A stretch of 64,000 bases of DNA from an uncultured Bacilli bacterium (GTDB lineage: Bacteria > Bacillota_I > Bacilli_A > RF39 > UBA660). Where the stretch lies: positions 8,873 to 72,872 of the forward strand of contig CAKOLD010000002.1 in NCBI GenBank assembly GCA_934096015.1. The letters are read 5' to 3'. The position numbers were made by a program, and so were the translations under genes. How positions within the stretch are numbered: the stretch's first letter is position 1; every line of letters begins with the position of its first letter. Of the stretch, positions 43,061 to 52,946 are shown one piece after another. Under the pieces are notes generated by a model. That model did no database searches. It was not told the origin of the DNA and saw nothing but the letters and a program-made list of their open reading frames with translations.

Positions 43061-44184
43061 TTAGAAAAGTAGTATTGACTGGCGGTCCTGGTAGTGGTAA
43101 GACCACGATATTAAATTATATTAAAGAACATTTTAAGGATAGTGGTAAAAAATTATTAGTTGTGAATGAAACTGCAACAGATATGATTAATTCGGGAGTC
43201 AAATGTTTTGGGGAAGATAACATTGATATTTTAGATTTTCAAGAACTTGTCTTAAAACTGCAATTATCTAAAGAAGATATTTATGACAAAGCTGCTTATA
43301 TGTATTCTAAAAAATATCCATTAGAGAATATATTAATAATTTATGATAGGGGAACTATTGATAATAGAGCCTTTATAACAGATGAACAATTTAAGAATTT
43401 GTTAAGCAATGTTAGTAATTGTAATTGTTTAGATTTGTTAAATAATTATGACTTAGTAATTGATTTGGTTAGTTCTACAGAATTTTATACCACTAGTAAT
43501 AATTCGGCGAGAAGTGAGGATGTTGAAACTGCATTAAGTCTTGGAGTAAGAATTTTAAAATGTTGGGAAGGACATCCTAAATTAAAAATAGTTTTGCCTA
43601 AAGAAACAATAACTGAAAAAGTTGAAGAAGTTATTAATTATTTAGATGATCTTATGAAGGAAAAACAGCAAAAACAACAAAAAAAATTTTTAGTTGACTT
43701 AAATAAAAGTGATTTAGATTATATTTTTAATATAGGAAGTAGTTTTAATATTGAACAAACATATTTGTTGAGTGTAAATGATGAGGAGAGAAGGCTGAGA
43801 AAGATATCTGTTTTTAACGATTTATTTTACAATTTATCAATATATAAAGTCTTAAACGAAGAAACAAAAATATTGGTTACAAATAAAAAAGTAGATGAGG
43901 ATACTTATAATGAGTTATTAAAATTTAAAATTCCTGATAAAAAAACTCTTGTTAAAAAAAGAGTATACTTTGATTATAATGGAATTTATATGTATATAGA
44001 TATATTTTATGATAATGGAAAAATAGAAGATGTTGGATTTTTAGAGTTAGATGGAGATTTTAAAAACTATGTAATTCCTTCATTCTTATCTATAATTAGA
44101 GATGTTTCTAAAAATCCTAAATACAATAATTTTAATAAGGCTAGTGAAAAAAGTTTAGTATTAAAAAAGTCATGTAGTCATTAG
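43057..44184 (+). CDS. AAA-type NTPase fused to a CYTH domain
   Basis: 375 residues. P-loop GGPGSGKTT at 9-17, then NETAT and IIYDRGTIDNRAF (Walker B-like), a kinase-like P-loop fold of the AAA_28 type. The second half (about 205-350) reads as a CYTH/triphosphate tunnel domain: FLVDL, IEQTYLL, EERRLRKIS, TYNELLKF, LVKKRVYFDY, YIDIFYDN, FLELDG, with alternating charged residues lining a tunnel. Kinase plus CYTH fusions are known (plant TTM1/2). The start overlaps the preceding stop. The 3' end overlaps the converging XRE-CYTH gene by 15 bases. Confidence 0.78.
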   Translation: MIRKVVLTGGPGSGKTTILNYIKEHFKDSGKKLLVVNETATDMINSGVKCFGEDNIDILDFQELVLKLQLSKEDIYDKAAYMYSKKYPLENILIIYDRGTIDNRAFITDEQFKNLLSNVSNCNCLDLLNNYDLVIDLVSSTEFYTTSNNSARSEDVETALSLGVRILKCWEGHPKLKIVLPKETITEKVEEVINYLDDLMKEKQQKQQKKFLVDLNKSDLDYIFNIGSSFNIEQTYLLSVNDEERRLRKISVFNDLFYNLSIYKVLNEETKILVTNKKVDEDTYNELLKFKIPDKKTLVKKRVYFDYNGIYMYIDIFYDNGKIEDVGFLELDGDFKNYVIPSFLSIIRDVSKNPKYNNFNKASEKSLVLKKSCSH

Positions 44185-44883
44185 TTCTGGATATTTTTTT
44201 GTTTCAATATTTTTAAGATTTAGGTCAAAGTGTTTAGCAAGATTAACTAGATTATTATATTCTTCTTTTGAGTTTCTTTCGTAATTGAGTATTTCTAATT
44301 CAATAAATAATCCTAAATTTTCAACTTTATCAAATCTTATTTCATATTTATTTTGGCATCTATATATAATTCTTTTTTTATTAACTTTTGCTATTATGTT
44401 GTGATTAAGATTTAGTAAAATAATATTTAAATTATTGGAATTATCAATAATTACTTCGTATTTATTGTAGTAGTTATCATTACTTTTTTTATAAGATAGA
44501 AAACAGTTGTTTCCAATTTCTCTTATTCTAAGCCAAGAATGTTTATTGTTAGTATTATAGTAAGTATCGATTTCATATTTTTCTGTTATAAATTTTGCTT
44601 CTTTCTTGACATTATTTTTAATTTTTAAATAGTCACTTTCATTAATCTTAAATTTTAGGGAAGTTTCTATATTGTTTTTTGTGGTTTCTCCATAAAGCAA
44701 GTAAGAAATATTACAATTTAATATTTCACTTAGTTTACATATTGAATCAAGATCAGGAGTTGTTCTATTATTTTCCCAACTAGATATGGTTTTGTTAGTA
44801 AAGAATAGTTTTTCTCCTAATTCTTCTTGTGTTAATTTATTTTTTTCTCTTAATTTTTTAATTCTATTACCAATATTATTCAT
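44170..44883 (-). CDS. XRE-family regulator fused to a CYTH domain
   Basis: 237 residues. An N-terminal helix-turn-helix (about 5-60: IKKLREKNKLTQEELGEKL, TISSWENNRTTPDLDSI) is followed by a CyaB-type CYTH domain (about 70-225: YEIDTYYNT, WLRIREIG, KYEVIIDN, KKRIIYR, YEIRFDKVENLGLFIELEI). CYTH domains bind phosphates of nucleotides or polyphosphate, so this may be a ligand-sensing repressor. ATG at 44883 has AGAGGT upstream and its own promoter (TTGTTA, complement of 44923-44928; TATAAT, complement of 44900-44905; spacer 17). Confidence 0.8.
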   Translation of the reverse strand: MNNIGNRIKKLREKNKLTQEELGEKLFFTNKTISSWENNRTTPDLDSICKLSEILNCNISYLLYGETTKNNIETSLKFKINESDYLKIKNNVKKEAKFITEKYEIDTYYNTNNKHSWLRIREIGNNCFLSYKKSNDNYYNKYEVIIDNSNNLNIILLNLNHNIIAKVNKKRIIYRCQNKYEIRFDKVENLGLFIELEILNYERNSKEEYNNLVNLAKHFDLNLKNIETKKYPELMTT

Positions 44884-44928
44884 TTTTACCTCTAAATTTA
44901 TTATATATTGTAGAGTGTTATTTAACAA

Positions 44929-44974
44929 TAAAAAAGACTTCAAAGTAGATTGTCATCTTTAAAGCCTTTTTTAT
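44929..44974 (-). terminator. Terminator of the GT2 gene
   Basis: On the minus strand AAGGCTTTAAAG pairs with CTTTGAAGTCTT (12 bp with two wobbles), followed by a T run. It includes the GT2 stop codon. A T run also follows on the plus strand. Confidence 0.75.
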
Positions 44975-45884
44975 TTTTACAAATATAAAGTGGTCTTTTT
45001 TTGGTTTCTGTATAGGTTTTAGATATATATTCACCAATTAAACCTAATATAAATAGTTGGATACCACCAATTAAAAGAATTGTACAAAGTATGGAAGCGT
45101 ATCCTGGAACTTCTTTTCCTATAATAAGAGTTTTGATAATTATTATTGAAAAGTAAATTATGGATATTAAAGAAAAACAGGTTCCCAATATAGTAGCAAC
45201 TTTTAAAGGGTTATTGCTATAATTTATTATTCCATCAATAGCATATTTAATTTGTTCATTTGTTTTGAACTTAGTTTTACCACTGTATCTTTTTTCTACT
45301 TCATAATACATATATTCTGTATTAAAACCAATCCAATAAAATATTCCTTTAGAGAATCTATTTGCTTCGTTAATTTCGCAAATTGCTTCAACAACATTTC
45401 TTCTAAACATTCTAAAGTCGCTTGCACCGTTAATTAATTTAATATTACTAATACGATTTATTATTGAATAAAACATTTTTTTATTTATTCTTGCAAAAAT
45501 GTTTTCCTTTTTTCTGTTTTTCATAACCATGGCTATTTGATCAGTTTCCGGATGTGTTTCTAAATGATTTAACATGGCTATTAAATATTTAGGATTTTGT
45601 TGTAGGTCACTATCTATTATAGCTGTGTATTCTCCACAAGAGTGTTTTAATCCTGCAAGCATAGCAGCTTCTTTACCAAAGTTACGAGAAAATTCGATAA
45701 TTTTAATATGTTTTTTATCTTTATTATAAAGATTATCTATTTTATCTTTTGTGCTATCTGTTGATCCATCATTTATAAATATTATTTCATATTTTAGATT
45801 TTCACATTGTTTTGTTATTTTTTTATATAATTCATTTATATTTCCTTCTTCATTGAAAGTAGGGATTATAATGCTTAATTTCAT
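44940..45884 (-). CDS. GT2 glycosyltransferase with C-terminal membrane helices (GtrB/DPM1-like)
   Basis: 314 residues. The GT-A fold starts with SIIIPTFNEEGNI, then INDGSTDSTK, and the metal-binding IDSDLQQNP. Two membrane helices near the C-terminus (about 230-252 and 263-288) are as in polyprenyl-phosphate glycosyltransferases of the GtrB type, which load sugar on undecaprenyl phosphate. Such donors feed GT-C enzymes; YfhO in this window is of that type, so a link is possible. It starts after AAGGAGGT. Confidence 0.88.
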   Translation of the reverse strand: MKLSIIIPTFNEEGNINELYKKITKQCENLKYEIIFINDGSTDSTKDKIDNLYNKDKKHIKIIEFSRNFGKEAAMLAGLKHSCGEYTAIIDSDLQQNPKYLIAMLNHLETHPETDQIAMVMKNRKKENIFARINKKMFYSIINRISNIKLINGASDFRMFRRNVVEAICEINEANRFSKGIFYWIGFNTEYMYYEVEKRYSGKTKFKTNEQIKYAIDGIINYSNNPLKVATILGTCFSLISIIYFSIIIIKTLIIGKEVPGYASILCTILLIGGIQLFILGLIGEYISKTYTETKKRPLYICKNKKGFKDDNLL

Positions 45885-45975
45885 TTTATACCTCCTTATA
45901 GATTATAGCATGTATATTTAAAAAGTTATATAGTTTTTATTTTTATTAAAAAAGTAAAAATTTGTAATTTAGGGC

Positions 45976-46004
45976 TTGAAATAAGCATAATTTTAGTATA
46001 TAAT
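45976..46004 (+). promoter_or_regulatory. Promoter of the S10-spc-alpha operon
   Basis: TTGAAA (45976-45981) and TATAAT (45999-46004), spacer 17; the only strong promoter seen ahead of rpsJ. Confidence 0.75.
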
Positions 46005-46009
46005 GGATT

Positions 46010-46125
46010 ATGTTTAACTGGCATGGATGTGTGAGGTTGCTGATACACTAGGGAGAGTTGTGAAATGTTTTCTTGGGTTTCAGGTAATTCAGACGGAGCA
46101 AGTTTATACAAGATATAAGCGAAGG
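46010..46125 (+). promoter_or_regulatory. Long structured 5' leader of the S10 operon
   Basis: About 125 transcribed bases precede rpsJ, unusually long for this compact genome. They include GTGTGAGGTTGCTGATACAC (a GTGT/ACAC hairpin) and a CAGACGGAGC segment that resembles the conserved leader before rpsJ in other Firmicutes. It may be a ribosomal-protein autoregulation site (L4 in enterobacteria). There is no terminator-like T run. The regulator here is not known. Confidence 0.5.
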
Positions 46126-46137
46126 GAGGACATTTAA

Positions 46138-46443
46138 ATGTCAAAAATTAAAATTAAGTTGAAAGCGTATGATCATAGAGTGCTTGATAATGCAGCTTTA
46201 AAGATTGTTGACGTAGTTAAAAGAACTGGTGGAGAGATTTCAGGACCTATTCCACTACCTACAGAAAAAGAAATTTTTACTGTATTAAAAGCAGTTCATA
46301 AATATAAAGATTCTCGTGAACAATTTGAAAGACGTACTCATAAAAGACTTATTGATATTAAAAATCCTAGTAAAGAAACTATGGACAGCTTAACACGCTT
46401 AGATTTACCAAGTGGTGTTGATATTAAAATTGAAACAAAATAA
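46138..46443 (+). CDS. rpsJ: 30S ribosomal protein S10
   Basis: First gene of the operon, 101 residues. [23 protein letters not shown] opening and [12 protein letters not shown] are the family signatures. S10 also acts as NusE in antitermination. The start follows GGGAGG. Confidence 0.98.
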   Translation: MSKIKIKLKAYDHRVLDNAALKIVDVVKRTGGEISGPIPLPTEKEIFTVLKAVHKYKDSREQFERRTHKRLIDIKNPSKETMDSLTRLDLPSGVDIKIETK

Positions 46444-46456
46444 TGGAGGTATTTAG

Positions 46457-47194
46457 ATGAAAGGAATCTTAGGACGTAAAGTCGGTATGACCGAAGTATT
46501 TACTAAAGATGGTAAAGTTGTTCCTGTAACAGTTATTTCTGTGGAACCTAATGTTATAACTCAAGTTAAAACTGTTGAAACTGATGGTTATAATGCTATT
46601 CAACTTGGTGTAACTGATAAAAAGGAAAAACATGCTACAAAAGCAGAATTAGGACATGCAAAAAAAGCTGGTGTCACTCCTAAGCGCTTCTTAAAAGAAA
46701 TAAGAGTTGAAGATACTACTTCTTATACACTTGGAAGCGAAGTTAAAGCTGACACATTTGAAATTGGAGAAAAAGTTGATGTTACTGGTACTAGTAAGGG
46801 TAAAGGATTTGCTGGTGTTATAAAACGTCATAATCAATCTCGTGGACCAGAGACACATGGTTCAAGATATCATAGAAGACCTGGTTCAATGGGAACTATG
46901 AGACCAATGAGAGTTTTGAAAGGTAAAAAGTTAGCAGGACATATGGGTAATGAAACTGTTACTATTCAAAATCTTGAAATTATTGATATTAATTTAAATG
47001 ATAATTATATTTTAGTTAGTGGAAATGTTCCTGGACCAAAGAAATCATTAGTTTTAATAAAATCTGCTGTTAAGGGTGGAAGTGTTACTCCTAAGGATTT
47101 AGTGAGTTATGAAACTGAAACAGTTGTAGATGAAGTAGTGGAGGAAACAGTGGAACAAAATAATGAAGTTGCCACTGAAACTACAGAAGCTTAA
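46457..47194 (+). CDS. rplC: 50S ribosomal protein L3 with acidic C-terminal tail
   Basis: 245 residues. Typical core: [23 protein letters not shown] and [12 protein letters not shown]. The usual length is about 205-210; here about 30 extra residues follow, rich in Glu/Val/Thr ([14 protein letters not shown]). The tail is likely disordered and would project from the ribosome surface. Starts after GGAGG. Confidence 0.97.
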   Translation: MKGILGRKVGMTEVFTKDGKVVPVTVISVEPNVITQVKTVETDGYNAIQLGVTDKKEKHATKAELGHAKKAGVTPKRFLKEIRVEDTTSYTLGSEVKADTFEIGEKVDVTGTSKGKGFAGVIKRHNQSRGPETHGSRYHRRPGSMGTMRPMRVLKGKKLAGHMGNETVTIQNLEIIDINLNDNYILVSGNVPGPKKSLVLIKSAVKGGSVTPKDLVSYETETVVDEVVEETVEQNNEVATETTEA

Positions 47195-47218
47195 TTCTGT
47201 TGAAAGGAGACTTATTAA

Positions 47219-47842
47219 ATGTCAAAATTAGATGTTATAAACCTTAAGGGTGAAAAAATAAATGATTTAAAACTTAATGATAATATTTGGAATATAGAAC
47301 CTAATGATGTAGTTTTAAAGAAAGCTATAGATTTACAAATGGCTTCTTTAAGACAAGGAACTCATAAAACTAAAACTCGTTCAGAAGTTAGTGGTGGAGG
47401 AAGAAAACCTTTCCGTCAAAAAGGAACTGGTAATGCTCGTCAAGGTACTATTCGTGCTCCTCATTATAGAGGCGGTGGAATTGTATTTGGAGTTACACCT
47501 CGTAGTTACACTTTTAAAATGAATAAGAAAGAAAGACAACTTGCTTTAAAAACTGCTTTAACTTATAAAGCAAAAGAAAAAGAATTGGTTGTTGTTGATT
47601 CATTAATTACTGATAGCATTAAAACTAAGGATGTTAAAAAATTAATGGAATCATTAAAATTGGCTGGTAAAGTATTATTTATAGCTAATGGTGATGCTGA
47701 AAAATTATATTTAGCTACTAGAAACTTAGGATATGCTTTAGTTCTAACAATGGATGAAGTTAATTGCTATGATTTAGTTAATGCTGATACAGTTGTTATG
47801 GACATTGATACTATTAATCATATAGAGGAGGTGCTTAAATAA
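47219..47842 (+). CDS. rplD: 50S ribosomal protein L4
   Basis: 207 residues. The extended loop KPFRQKGTGNARQG and APHYRGGGIVFG reaches the exit tunnel; macrolide resistance changes map to this region in other species. Its stop overlaps the rplW start (TAATG). In some bacteria L4 represses its own operon. Confidence 0.98.
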   Translation: MSKLDVINLKGEKINDLKLNDNIWNIEPNDVVLKKAIDLQMASLRQGTHKTKTRSEVSGGGRKPFRQKGTGNARQGTIRAPHYRGGGIVFGVTPRSYTFKMNKKERQLALKTALTYKAKEKELVVVDSLITDSIKTKDVKKLMESLKLAGKVLFIANGDAEKLYLATRNLGYALVLTMDEVNCYDLVNADTVVMDIDTINHIEEVLK

Positions 47843-48111
47843 TGAAATACGATATTATTTATTCACCAGTTATTACTGAAAAAAGTAGTGAACTTGCAAG
47901 TAAGAATGTTTATGTATTCAAAGTTGCAAAGTCTGCTAATAAAATTCAAATTAAGGATGCTATTGAATCTTTATTCAATGTAAAGGTTAAAAGTGTTCAT
48001 ACTTTAAATACAAAAAGTAAAGCTAAGCGTGTTGGAAGATATGCTGGCAAAACTAAAACATATAAGAAGGCTTACGTTACATTAGAGAACGGTCAAGCTA
48101 TAGAAATGTAA
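47842..48111 (+). CDS. rplW: 50S ribosomal protein L23
   Basis: 89 residues, near the tunnel exit, docking site for trigger factor and SRP. ITEKSSELA and the basic VKSVHTLNTKSKAKR loop mark it. Coupled to rplD by a one-base overlap. Confidence 0.98.
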   Translation: MKYDIIYSPVITEKSSELASKNVYVFKVAKSANKIQIKDAIESLFNVKVKSVHTLNTKSKAKRVGRYAGKTKTYKKAYVTLENGQAIEM

Positions 48112-48125
48112 GGCGGTGAAATATT

Positions 48126-48956
48126 ATGGGTATAAAGAAATATAATCCTACTACAAATGGACGTAGAGGAATGTCAACTTTAACTAATGATGAAATCACT
48201 ACTAATAGACCAGAAAAGAGTTTACTAGCTAGCTTTAGTAAAACTGGTGGAAGAAATAATCAAGGTAGAATGACTGTTCAACATATTGGTGGTGGAGCTA
48301 AGAAAAAATACCGTGTTATTGATTTTAAAAGAAATAAATTTGGTGTTACTGGTAAGGTAGCTACTATAGAATATGATCCAAATCGTAATGCTAATATAGC
48401 TTTAATTACTTATTTAGATGGTGAAAAAAGATATATTATTGCACCAAAAGATTTAACTGTTGGTATGATTGTTGAAAGTGGAGAAGTATGTGACGTTAAA
48501 GTCGGAAATGCTATGAAACTTAAGAATATGCCAGTTGGTACTACAATTCATTGTATAGAGTTAAAACCTGGTAAAGGTGCAGAACTTGCTCGTTCTGCTG
48601 GAGCTTCTGCTCAAATATTAGGTAGAGATGGTAAATATGTAATTGTACGTTTACAAAGTGGTGAAACAAGAAAGATTCTTGGTGAATGTATGGCAACAGT
48701 TGGTACAGTTGGTAATGAAGATTATGAACTTATTAACTGGGGTAAAGCTGGACGTGTTCGTCATTTAGGAATCAGACCTACAAACCGTGGTTCTGTTATG
48801 AACCCTAATGACCATCCACATGGTGGTGGAGAAGGACGTGCTCCAATTGGTAGAAAAGGGCCTGTTACTCCTTGGGGTAAACCTGCTCTTGGATATAAAA
48901 CTCGTAAAAATAAGAAAGCTTCTGACAAGTTAATTGTTAGTAAGAAAAAGAAATAG
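48126..48956 (+). CDS. rplB: 50S ribosomal protein L2
   Basis: 276 residues. The C-terminal block [17 protein letters not shown], near the peptidyl transferase centre, is complete and includes the conserved His. The length is normal. The start follows GGCGGTG. Confidence 0.98.
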   Translation: MGIKKYNPTTNGRRGMSTLTNDEITTNRPEKSLLASFSKTGGRNNQGRMTVQHIGGGAKKKYRVIDFKRNKFGVTGKVATIEYDPNRNANIALITYLDGEKRYIIAPKDLTVGMIVESGEVCDVKVGNAMKLKNMPVGTTIHCIELKPGKGAELARSAGASAQILGRDGKYVIVRLQSGETRKILGECMATVGTVGNEDYELINWGKAGRVRHLGIRPTNRGSVMNPNDHPHGGGEGRAPIGRKGPVTPWGKPALGYKTRKNKKASDKLIVSKKKK

Positions 48957-48966
48957 GTGAGTGTTT

Positions 48967-49230
48967 ATGGCTAGAAGTTTAAAAAAAGGACCTTATGTAA
49001 GTGAAAGCTTAATGAAAAAGATCCAAAAATTAAATGAATCAAATAAAAAAGAAGTTGTAAAAACTTGGTCTCGTCGTTCAACTATTTTTCCAGAATTTAT
49101 TGGACATACTATAGCAGTTCATAATGGTAAAGAATTTATACCAGTTTATTGTACTGAAGATATGGTTGGTCATAAATTAGGAGAATTTGCGTTGACAAGA
49201 AAATTTGGCGGACACGCAGGACAAAAGTAG
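48967..49230 (+). CDS. rpsS: 30S ribosomal protein S19
   Basis: 87 residues starting [15 protein letters not shown], the standard N-terminus. ATG 48967 is taken over GTG 48961 because AGGTGAG lies upstream at the right distance. [16 protein letters not shown] closes the domain that contacts tRNA and S13. Confidence 0.97.
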   Translation: MARSLKKGPYVSESLMKKIQKLNESNKKEVVKTWSRRSTIFPEFIGHTIAVHNGKEFIPVYCTEDMVGHKLGEFALTRKFGGHAGQK

Positions 49231-49243
49231 GAGGTAGAGATTG

Positions 49244-49585
49244 ATGGAAGCGTATGCAATACATAAGTCTGCTATGGTAGCTCCTCGTAAAGCTCGTATG
49301 ACTCTTGATTTAATAAGAGGAAAAAAAGCTAGCGAAGCAGTTGCTATATTAGAAAATACTAATACTAAATCAAGCAGACTAATTTTAAAAGTGTTAAATT
49401 CTGCAGTTGCTAATGCAACAAATAATTTAAATTTAAATGAAGCTGATTTAAGAGTTTCAGAATGTTTTATCAATCCAGGACCTGTACTAAAACGTTCTAA
49501 GATTGGAAGTCGTTCTAAGGTTGATAGAAGAGATAAAAGAACGAGTCATATTACTGTTAAAGTAAGTGACGGTAAGGAGGCTTAA
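49244..49585 (+). CDS. rplV: 50S ribosomal protein L22
   Basis: 113 residues. [20 protein letters not shown] and the beta-hairpin [20 protein letters not shown], which lines the tunnel, are present. ATG 49244 is preferred; a TTG three bases-plus upstream at 49241 is closer to AGGAGG (49229-49234). Confidence 0.97.
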   Translation: MEAYAIHKSAMVAPRKARMTLDLIRGKKASEAVAILENTNTKSSRLILKVLNSAVANATNNLNLNEADLRVSECFINPGPVLKRSKIGSRSKVDRRDKRTSHITVKVSDGKEA

Positions 49586-49587
49586 CA

Positions 49588-50268
49588 GTGGGACAAAAAG
49601 TAAATCCTAATGGATTGAGACTTGGTGTAAATAAAGATTGGCAAAGTTCATGGTATGCATCTAAAAGAGATTTTGCAAAATATTTAAATAACGATATTAA
49701 AATCCGTGATTATTTAAATAAAAAATTAGCTGATGCTGCTGTTTCAAGTATAATTATTGAAAGAAAAAAGAACAGATGCGATATTAAAATAATTTCTGCA
49801 AAACCTGGTATTATTATCGGACGTGGTGGAGAAGATATTGAGAAGTTAAGAACTGCTCTTAAAAAATTAGTTGATGAAGAAATTTATGTGACTATAGTAG
49901 AAGAAAAGAATCCAGATTTGAATGCGAAATTAGTTGCTGATTCTATTGCAAAACAAATTGAAAATAGAGCTAATTTCCGTAATGTTCAAAAGAAAGCTAT
50001 TAGAAATACTATGAAGGCTGGAGCTAAAGGTATTAAGACTGCTGTTTCTGGTAGACTTGCAGGAGCTGAAATGGCTAGAACTGAAGGTTATACTGAAGGA
50101 ACTGTTCCACTTCATACTATTAGAGCTAATGTTGATTATGCTATAAGTGAAGCTAATACTACTTATGGTAAAATCGGTGTTAAAGTTTGGATTTATAAAG
50201 GTGAAATCCTTCCTACTAAAGATGTAAAGGAGGAAAAGAAAAATGCCATTAATGCCAAAAAGAACTAA
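49588..50268 (+). CDS. rpsC: 30S ribosomal protein S3
   Basis: 226 residues, GTG start. [13 protein letters not shown] opens it; the KH domain loop reads [12 protein letters not shown]. Part of the mRNA entry helicase of the ribosome. Its 3' end overlaps rplP by 26 bases and carries the rplP ribosome binding site. Confidence 0.98.
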   Translation: MGQKVNPNGLRLGVNKDWQSSWYASKRDFAKYLNNDIKIRDYLNKKLADAAVSSIIIERKKNRCDIKIISAKPGIIIGRGGEDIEKLRTALKKLVDEEIYVTIVEEKNPDLNAKLVADSIAKQIENRANFRNVQKKAIRNTMKAGAKGIKTAVSGRLAGAEMARTEGYTEGTVPLHTIRANVDYAISEANTTYGKIGVKVWIYKGEILPTKDVKEEKKNAINAKKN

Positions 50269-50674
50269 ATATAGAAAACCTCATAGATTAACTTATGATG
50301 GTCATGCTAAAGGTAATTTAAAAGTTAACTTTGGAGAATATGGTTTACAAGCTAAAGAAGGTGGATATGTTTCAGCTCGTCAAATTGAAGCTGCTCGTAT
50401 CGCAATGACACGTTATATGAAACGTGGTGGAAAAGTATGGATTAATATTTTCCCTCAATTAGCTCGTACTAAAAAACCTTTAGAAACTCGTCAAGGTAAA
50501 GGAAAAGGTAACGTTGAAGAATGGGTTGCTGTTGTTAAAGAAGGAAAAGTTATGTTTGAAATAGCTGGAGTTAGTGAAGAAGTTGCTCGTGAAGCTTTAA
50601 GATTAGCAAGTCATAAATTAAGTGTAAAAACTAAATTTGTAAAAAAAGAAAGTGGTGAAGATAGTGAAAACTAG
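50243..50674 (+). CDS. rplP: 50S ribosomal protein L16
   Basis: 143 residues. [15 protein letters not shown] start, [18 protein letters not shown] and the [17 protein letters not shown] block are all typical. Positions tRNA at the A site. Overlaps rpsC and rpmC in other frames. Confidence 0.98.
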   Translation: MPLMPKRTKYRKPHRLTYDGHAKGNLKVNFGEYGLQAKEGGYVSARQIEAARIAMTRYMKRGGKVWINIFPQLARTKKPLETRQGKGKGNVEEWVAVVKEGKVMFEIAGVSEEVAREALRLASHKLSVKTKFVKKESGEDSEN

Positions 50675-50861
50675 CGAAATAAGAAAAATGTCCACTGAAG
50701 ATATAAATAAAAAAATCGTTGAACTTAAGGCTGAGCTTTTTGATTTAAGAATGCGTCAAGCAACTGGTAATTTAGAAAAGCCTCATAAGATTAATGAATT
50801 AAGAAAAACTATTGCAAGACTTAAAACAGTCTTAAATGAATTAGATGGGAGTGAAAAATAA
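50664..50861 (+). CDS. rpmC: 50S ribosomal protein L29
   Basis: 65 residues. GTG 50664 gives the expected N-terminus ([13 protein letters not shown]); the frame is open to 50652 but those codons only copy the rplP end. [18 protein letters not shown] is the family core. Its end overlaps the rpsQ start by one base. Confidence 0.95.
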   Translation: MKTSEIRKMSTEDINKKIVELKAELFDLRMRQATGNLEKPHKINELRKTIARLKTVLNELDGSEK

Positions 50862-51121
50862 TGGAAGAAACTAAAAAACAAGAGTTAATTGGTCGTGTAG
50901 TAAGTGATCAAAATGATAAAACTATTACTGTTTTAGTTGAAACTTATAGAAAACACCCACTATATCACAAGAGAGTTAAATATTCTAAGAAATATCGTGC
51001 TCATGATGAAAAAAATATTGCTAAAGTAGGAGACACAGTTAAGATAGTACAAACTCGTCCATTATCTAAAACTAAAAGATATGAACTTGTAGATGTACTT
51101 GAAAAAGCTGTTGTTCTATAG
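50861..51121 (+). CDS. rpsQ: 30S ribosomal protein S17
   Basis: 86 residues, OB fold. [22 protein letters not shown] and [18 protein letters not shown] are the signatures. Translationally coupled to rpmC. Confidence 0.98.
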   Translation: MEETKKQELIGRVVSDQNDKTITVLVETYRKHPLYHKRVKYSKKYRAHDEKNIAKVGDTVKIVQTRPLSKTKRYELVDVLEKAVVL

Positions 51122-51130
51122 GAGGTTATT

Positions 51131-51499
51131 ATGGTTCAACAAGAAACTAGATTAAAAGTTGCTGATAACTCTGGAGCAAAAGAACTTTTAGTAATCAGAG
51201 TATTAGGTGGAAGCAAAGTTAAATTTGGAAACATTGGAGATGTAGTTGTTGGAACTGTTAAAAAAGCAGTACCTAATTCTAATGTTAAAAAAGGTAAAGT
51301 AGTTAAAGCTGTTATTGTAAGAAGTGTACAAGGTGTTAGAAGAGAAGATGGTTCTTACATTAAATTTGATGACAATGCATGTGTATTAATTAAGGAAGAT
51401 AAGAGTCCTATTGGAACTCGTGTTCTTGGACCAGTAGCAAGAGAACTTCGTGAAAAAGATTTTATGAAGATTGTATCACTTGCTCCTGAGGTTTTATAG
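51131..51499 (+). CDS. rplN: 50S ribosomal protein L14
   Basis: 122 residues. [22 protein letters not shown] and the C-terminal [13 protein letters not shown] are typical. Binds at the subunit interface and is the RsfS docking site in other bacteria. Start after TAGGAGG. Confidence 0.98.
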   Translation: MVQQETRLKVADNSGAKELLVIRVLGGSKVKFGNIGDVVVGTVKKAVPNSNVKKGKVVKAVIVRSVQGVRREDGSYIKFDDNACVLIKEDKSPIGTRVLGPVARELREKDFMKIVSLAPEVL

Positions 51500-51507
51500 G
51501 AGGTACT

Positions 51508-51795
51508 ATGAAAGTTAAAGTTGGAGATAAAGTAAAAGTTATTGCTGGTAAAGATAAAGGTAAAACTGGTACAGTAAGAGTAACTTTAAGAAATAAAGAT
51601 AAAGTTGTAGTTGAAGGTGTTAATATTGTAAAAAAACATATGAAACCTAATGCTATGAACGAAACTGGTGGAATTTTAGAAGTAGAAGCACCAATTCATG
51701 TATCTAATGTAAGTGTCATTAAAGAGGAAAAAGCTACTAAAAAAGAAACAAAGTCTACTAAAAAAAGTAAAAAAGTAGGTGAAGAGAATGAATAG
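51508..51795 (+). CDS. rplX: 50S ribosomal protein L24
   Basis: 95 residues with the KOW motif near the N-terminus ([17 protein letters not shown]), an assembly initiator. The last 20 residues are a Lys/Thr/Ser-rich tail ([13 protein letters not shown]) whose codons hold the rplE start site. Confidence 0.97.
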   Translation: MKVKVGDKVKVIAGKDKGKTGTVRVTLRNKDKVVVEGVNIVKKHMKPNAMNETGGILEVEAPIHVSNVSVIKEEKATKKETKSTKKSKKVGEENE

Positions 51796-52327
51796 TTTAA
51801 GAGATAAATATGAAAACGAAATAAAAAATAATTTAATGGAACAATTTAAGTATGAATCAATTATGCAAGTTCCAAAATTAGAAAAAATCGTTGTTAATAT
51901 TGGTGTAGGGGAAGCTGCACATGATTCTAAATATATTGAAGCTGCTGCTAAAGATTTAGAGTTAATAACTGGTCAAAAACCTGTTATAACTAAAGCTAAG
52001 AAGTCTATTGCAGGTTTCAAATTAAGAGAGGGTCAAACTATTGGTACTAAAGTTACTTTACGTGGGGAAAATATGTATGTATTTATGGAAAAACTTATAA
52101 GAGTTGCTTTACCACGTGTTCGTGATTTTAGAGGAGTTAATCCAAAAGCATTTGATGGAAAAGGTAATTATACTTTAGGTTTAAAAGAACAAATTATCTT
52201 CCCAGAAATTGAATATGATAATGTTTTAAAAATTAGAGGAATGGATATTGTTTTTGTTACAACTGCAAAAACAAATGAAGAAGCTCATGCATTACTTGCT
52301 GGCTTCGGAATGCCATTTAGAAAGTAG
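51788..52327 (+). CDS. rplE: 50S ribosomal protein L5
   Basis: 179 residues. ATG 51788 follows AGGTGAAG within the rplX end (overlap of 8 bases). [36 protein letters not shown] and the C-terminal [16 protein letters not shown] identify it; binds 5S rRNA. Confidence 0.98.
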   Translation: MNSLRDKYENEIKNNLMEQFKYESIMQVPKLEKIVVNIGVGEAAHDSKYIEAAAKDLELITGQKPVITKAKKSIAGFKLREGQTIGTKVTLRGENMYVFMEKLIRVALPRVRDFRGVNPKAFDGKGNYTLGLKEQIIFPEIEYDNVLKIRGMDIVFVTTAKTNEEAHALLAGFGMPFRK

Positions 52328-52335
52328 GTGGATGT

Positions 52336-52521
52336 ATGGCAAAAACAAGTATGAAAGTTAAAAATAAAAGAACTCCTAAATTTAAAGTAAGAAGTTATAC
52401 TCGTTGTGAGAGATGCGGACGTCCACACGGAGTTTTACGTAAATTTAAATTATGTCGTATTTGCTTTAGAGAATTAGCAAATGAAGGTAAAATACCTGGC
52501 GTTAAGAAATCAAGTTGGTAG
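52336..52521 (+). CDS. rpsN: 30S ribosomal protein S14, zinc type
   Basis: 61 residues with four zinc Cys (CERCGRPHG and CRICFRE), the short C+ form. Ends GVKKSSW as in Bacilli. No second, zinc-free copy is visible in the window. Confidence 0.98.
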   Translation: MAKTSMKVKNKRTPKFKVRSYTRCERCGRPHGVLRKFKLCRICFRELANEGKIPGVKKSSW

Positions 52522-52535
52522 AAAGGAAGTAAATT

Positions 52536-52934
52536 ATGGTAAACGATAGAATAGCTGATATGCTTACAAGAATTCGTAATGCAAATCAATTAAAATATGA
52601 TAATGTTACTGTACTTGGTTCTAAGACAAATGAAGAAATTGCTAGAATTTTAAAAGAACAAGGTTACATCAGTGATTATAAAGTTAATAAAAGTATTACT
52701 GGTGATACAATTGAATTAGGATTAAAGTATGCAGATAATAAAAAAGAAAGAGTAATTACTGGACTTAAAAGAATTAGTAAACCAGGGTTAAGAGTTTATG
52801 CTAAACATGATGAACTTCCTAGAGTACTAAATGGTTTAGGTATTGCAATAATTTCTACTTCTGAAGGTATCATGACTGATAAAGAAGCTAGAGGAAAAAA
52901 TCTAGGAGGAGAAGTACTTGCTTATATTTGGTAA
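52536..52934 (+). CDS. rpsH: 30S ribosomal protein S8
   Basis: 132 residues. [15 protein letters not shown] start and [20 protein letters not shown] end are characteristic. S8 binds helix 21 of 16S rRNA and controls the spc operon in E. coli; whether it does here is unknown. Confidence 0.98.
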   Translation: MVNDRIADMLTRIRNANQLKYDNVTVLGSKTNEEIARILKEQGYISDYKVNKSITGDTIELGLKYADNKKERVITGLKRISKPGLRVYAKHDELPRVLNGLGIAIISTSEGIMTDKEARGKNLGGEVLAYIW

Positions 52935-52946
52935 GGAAAAATAGTT

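Noticed and set aside
45926..46144. Minus-strand frame over the S10 leader
   Set aside because: Antisense to promoter and leader; no start signal and no recognisable protein.
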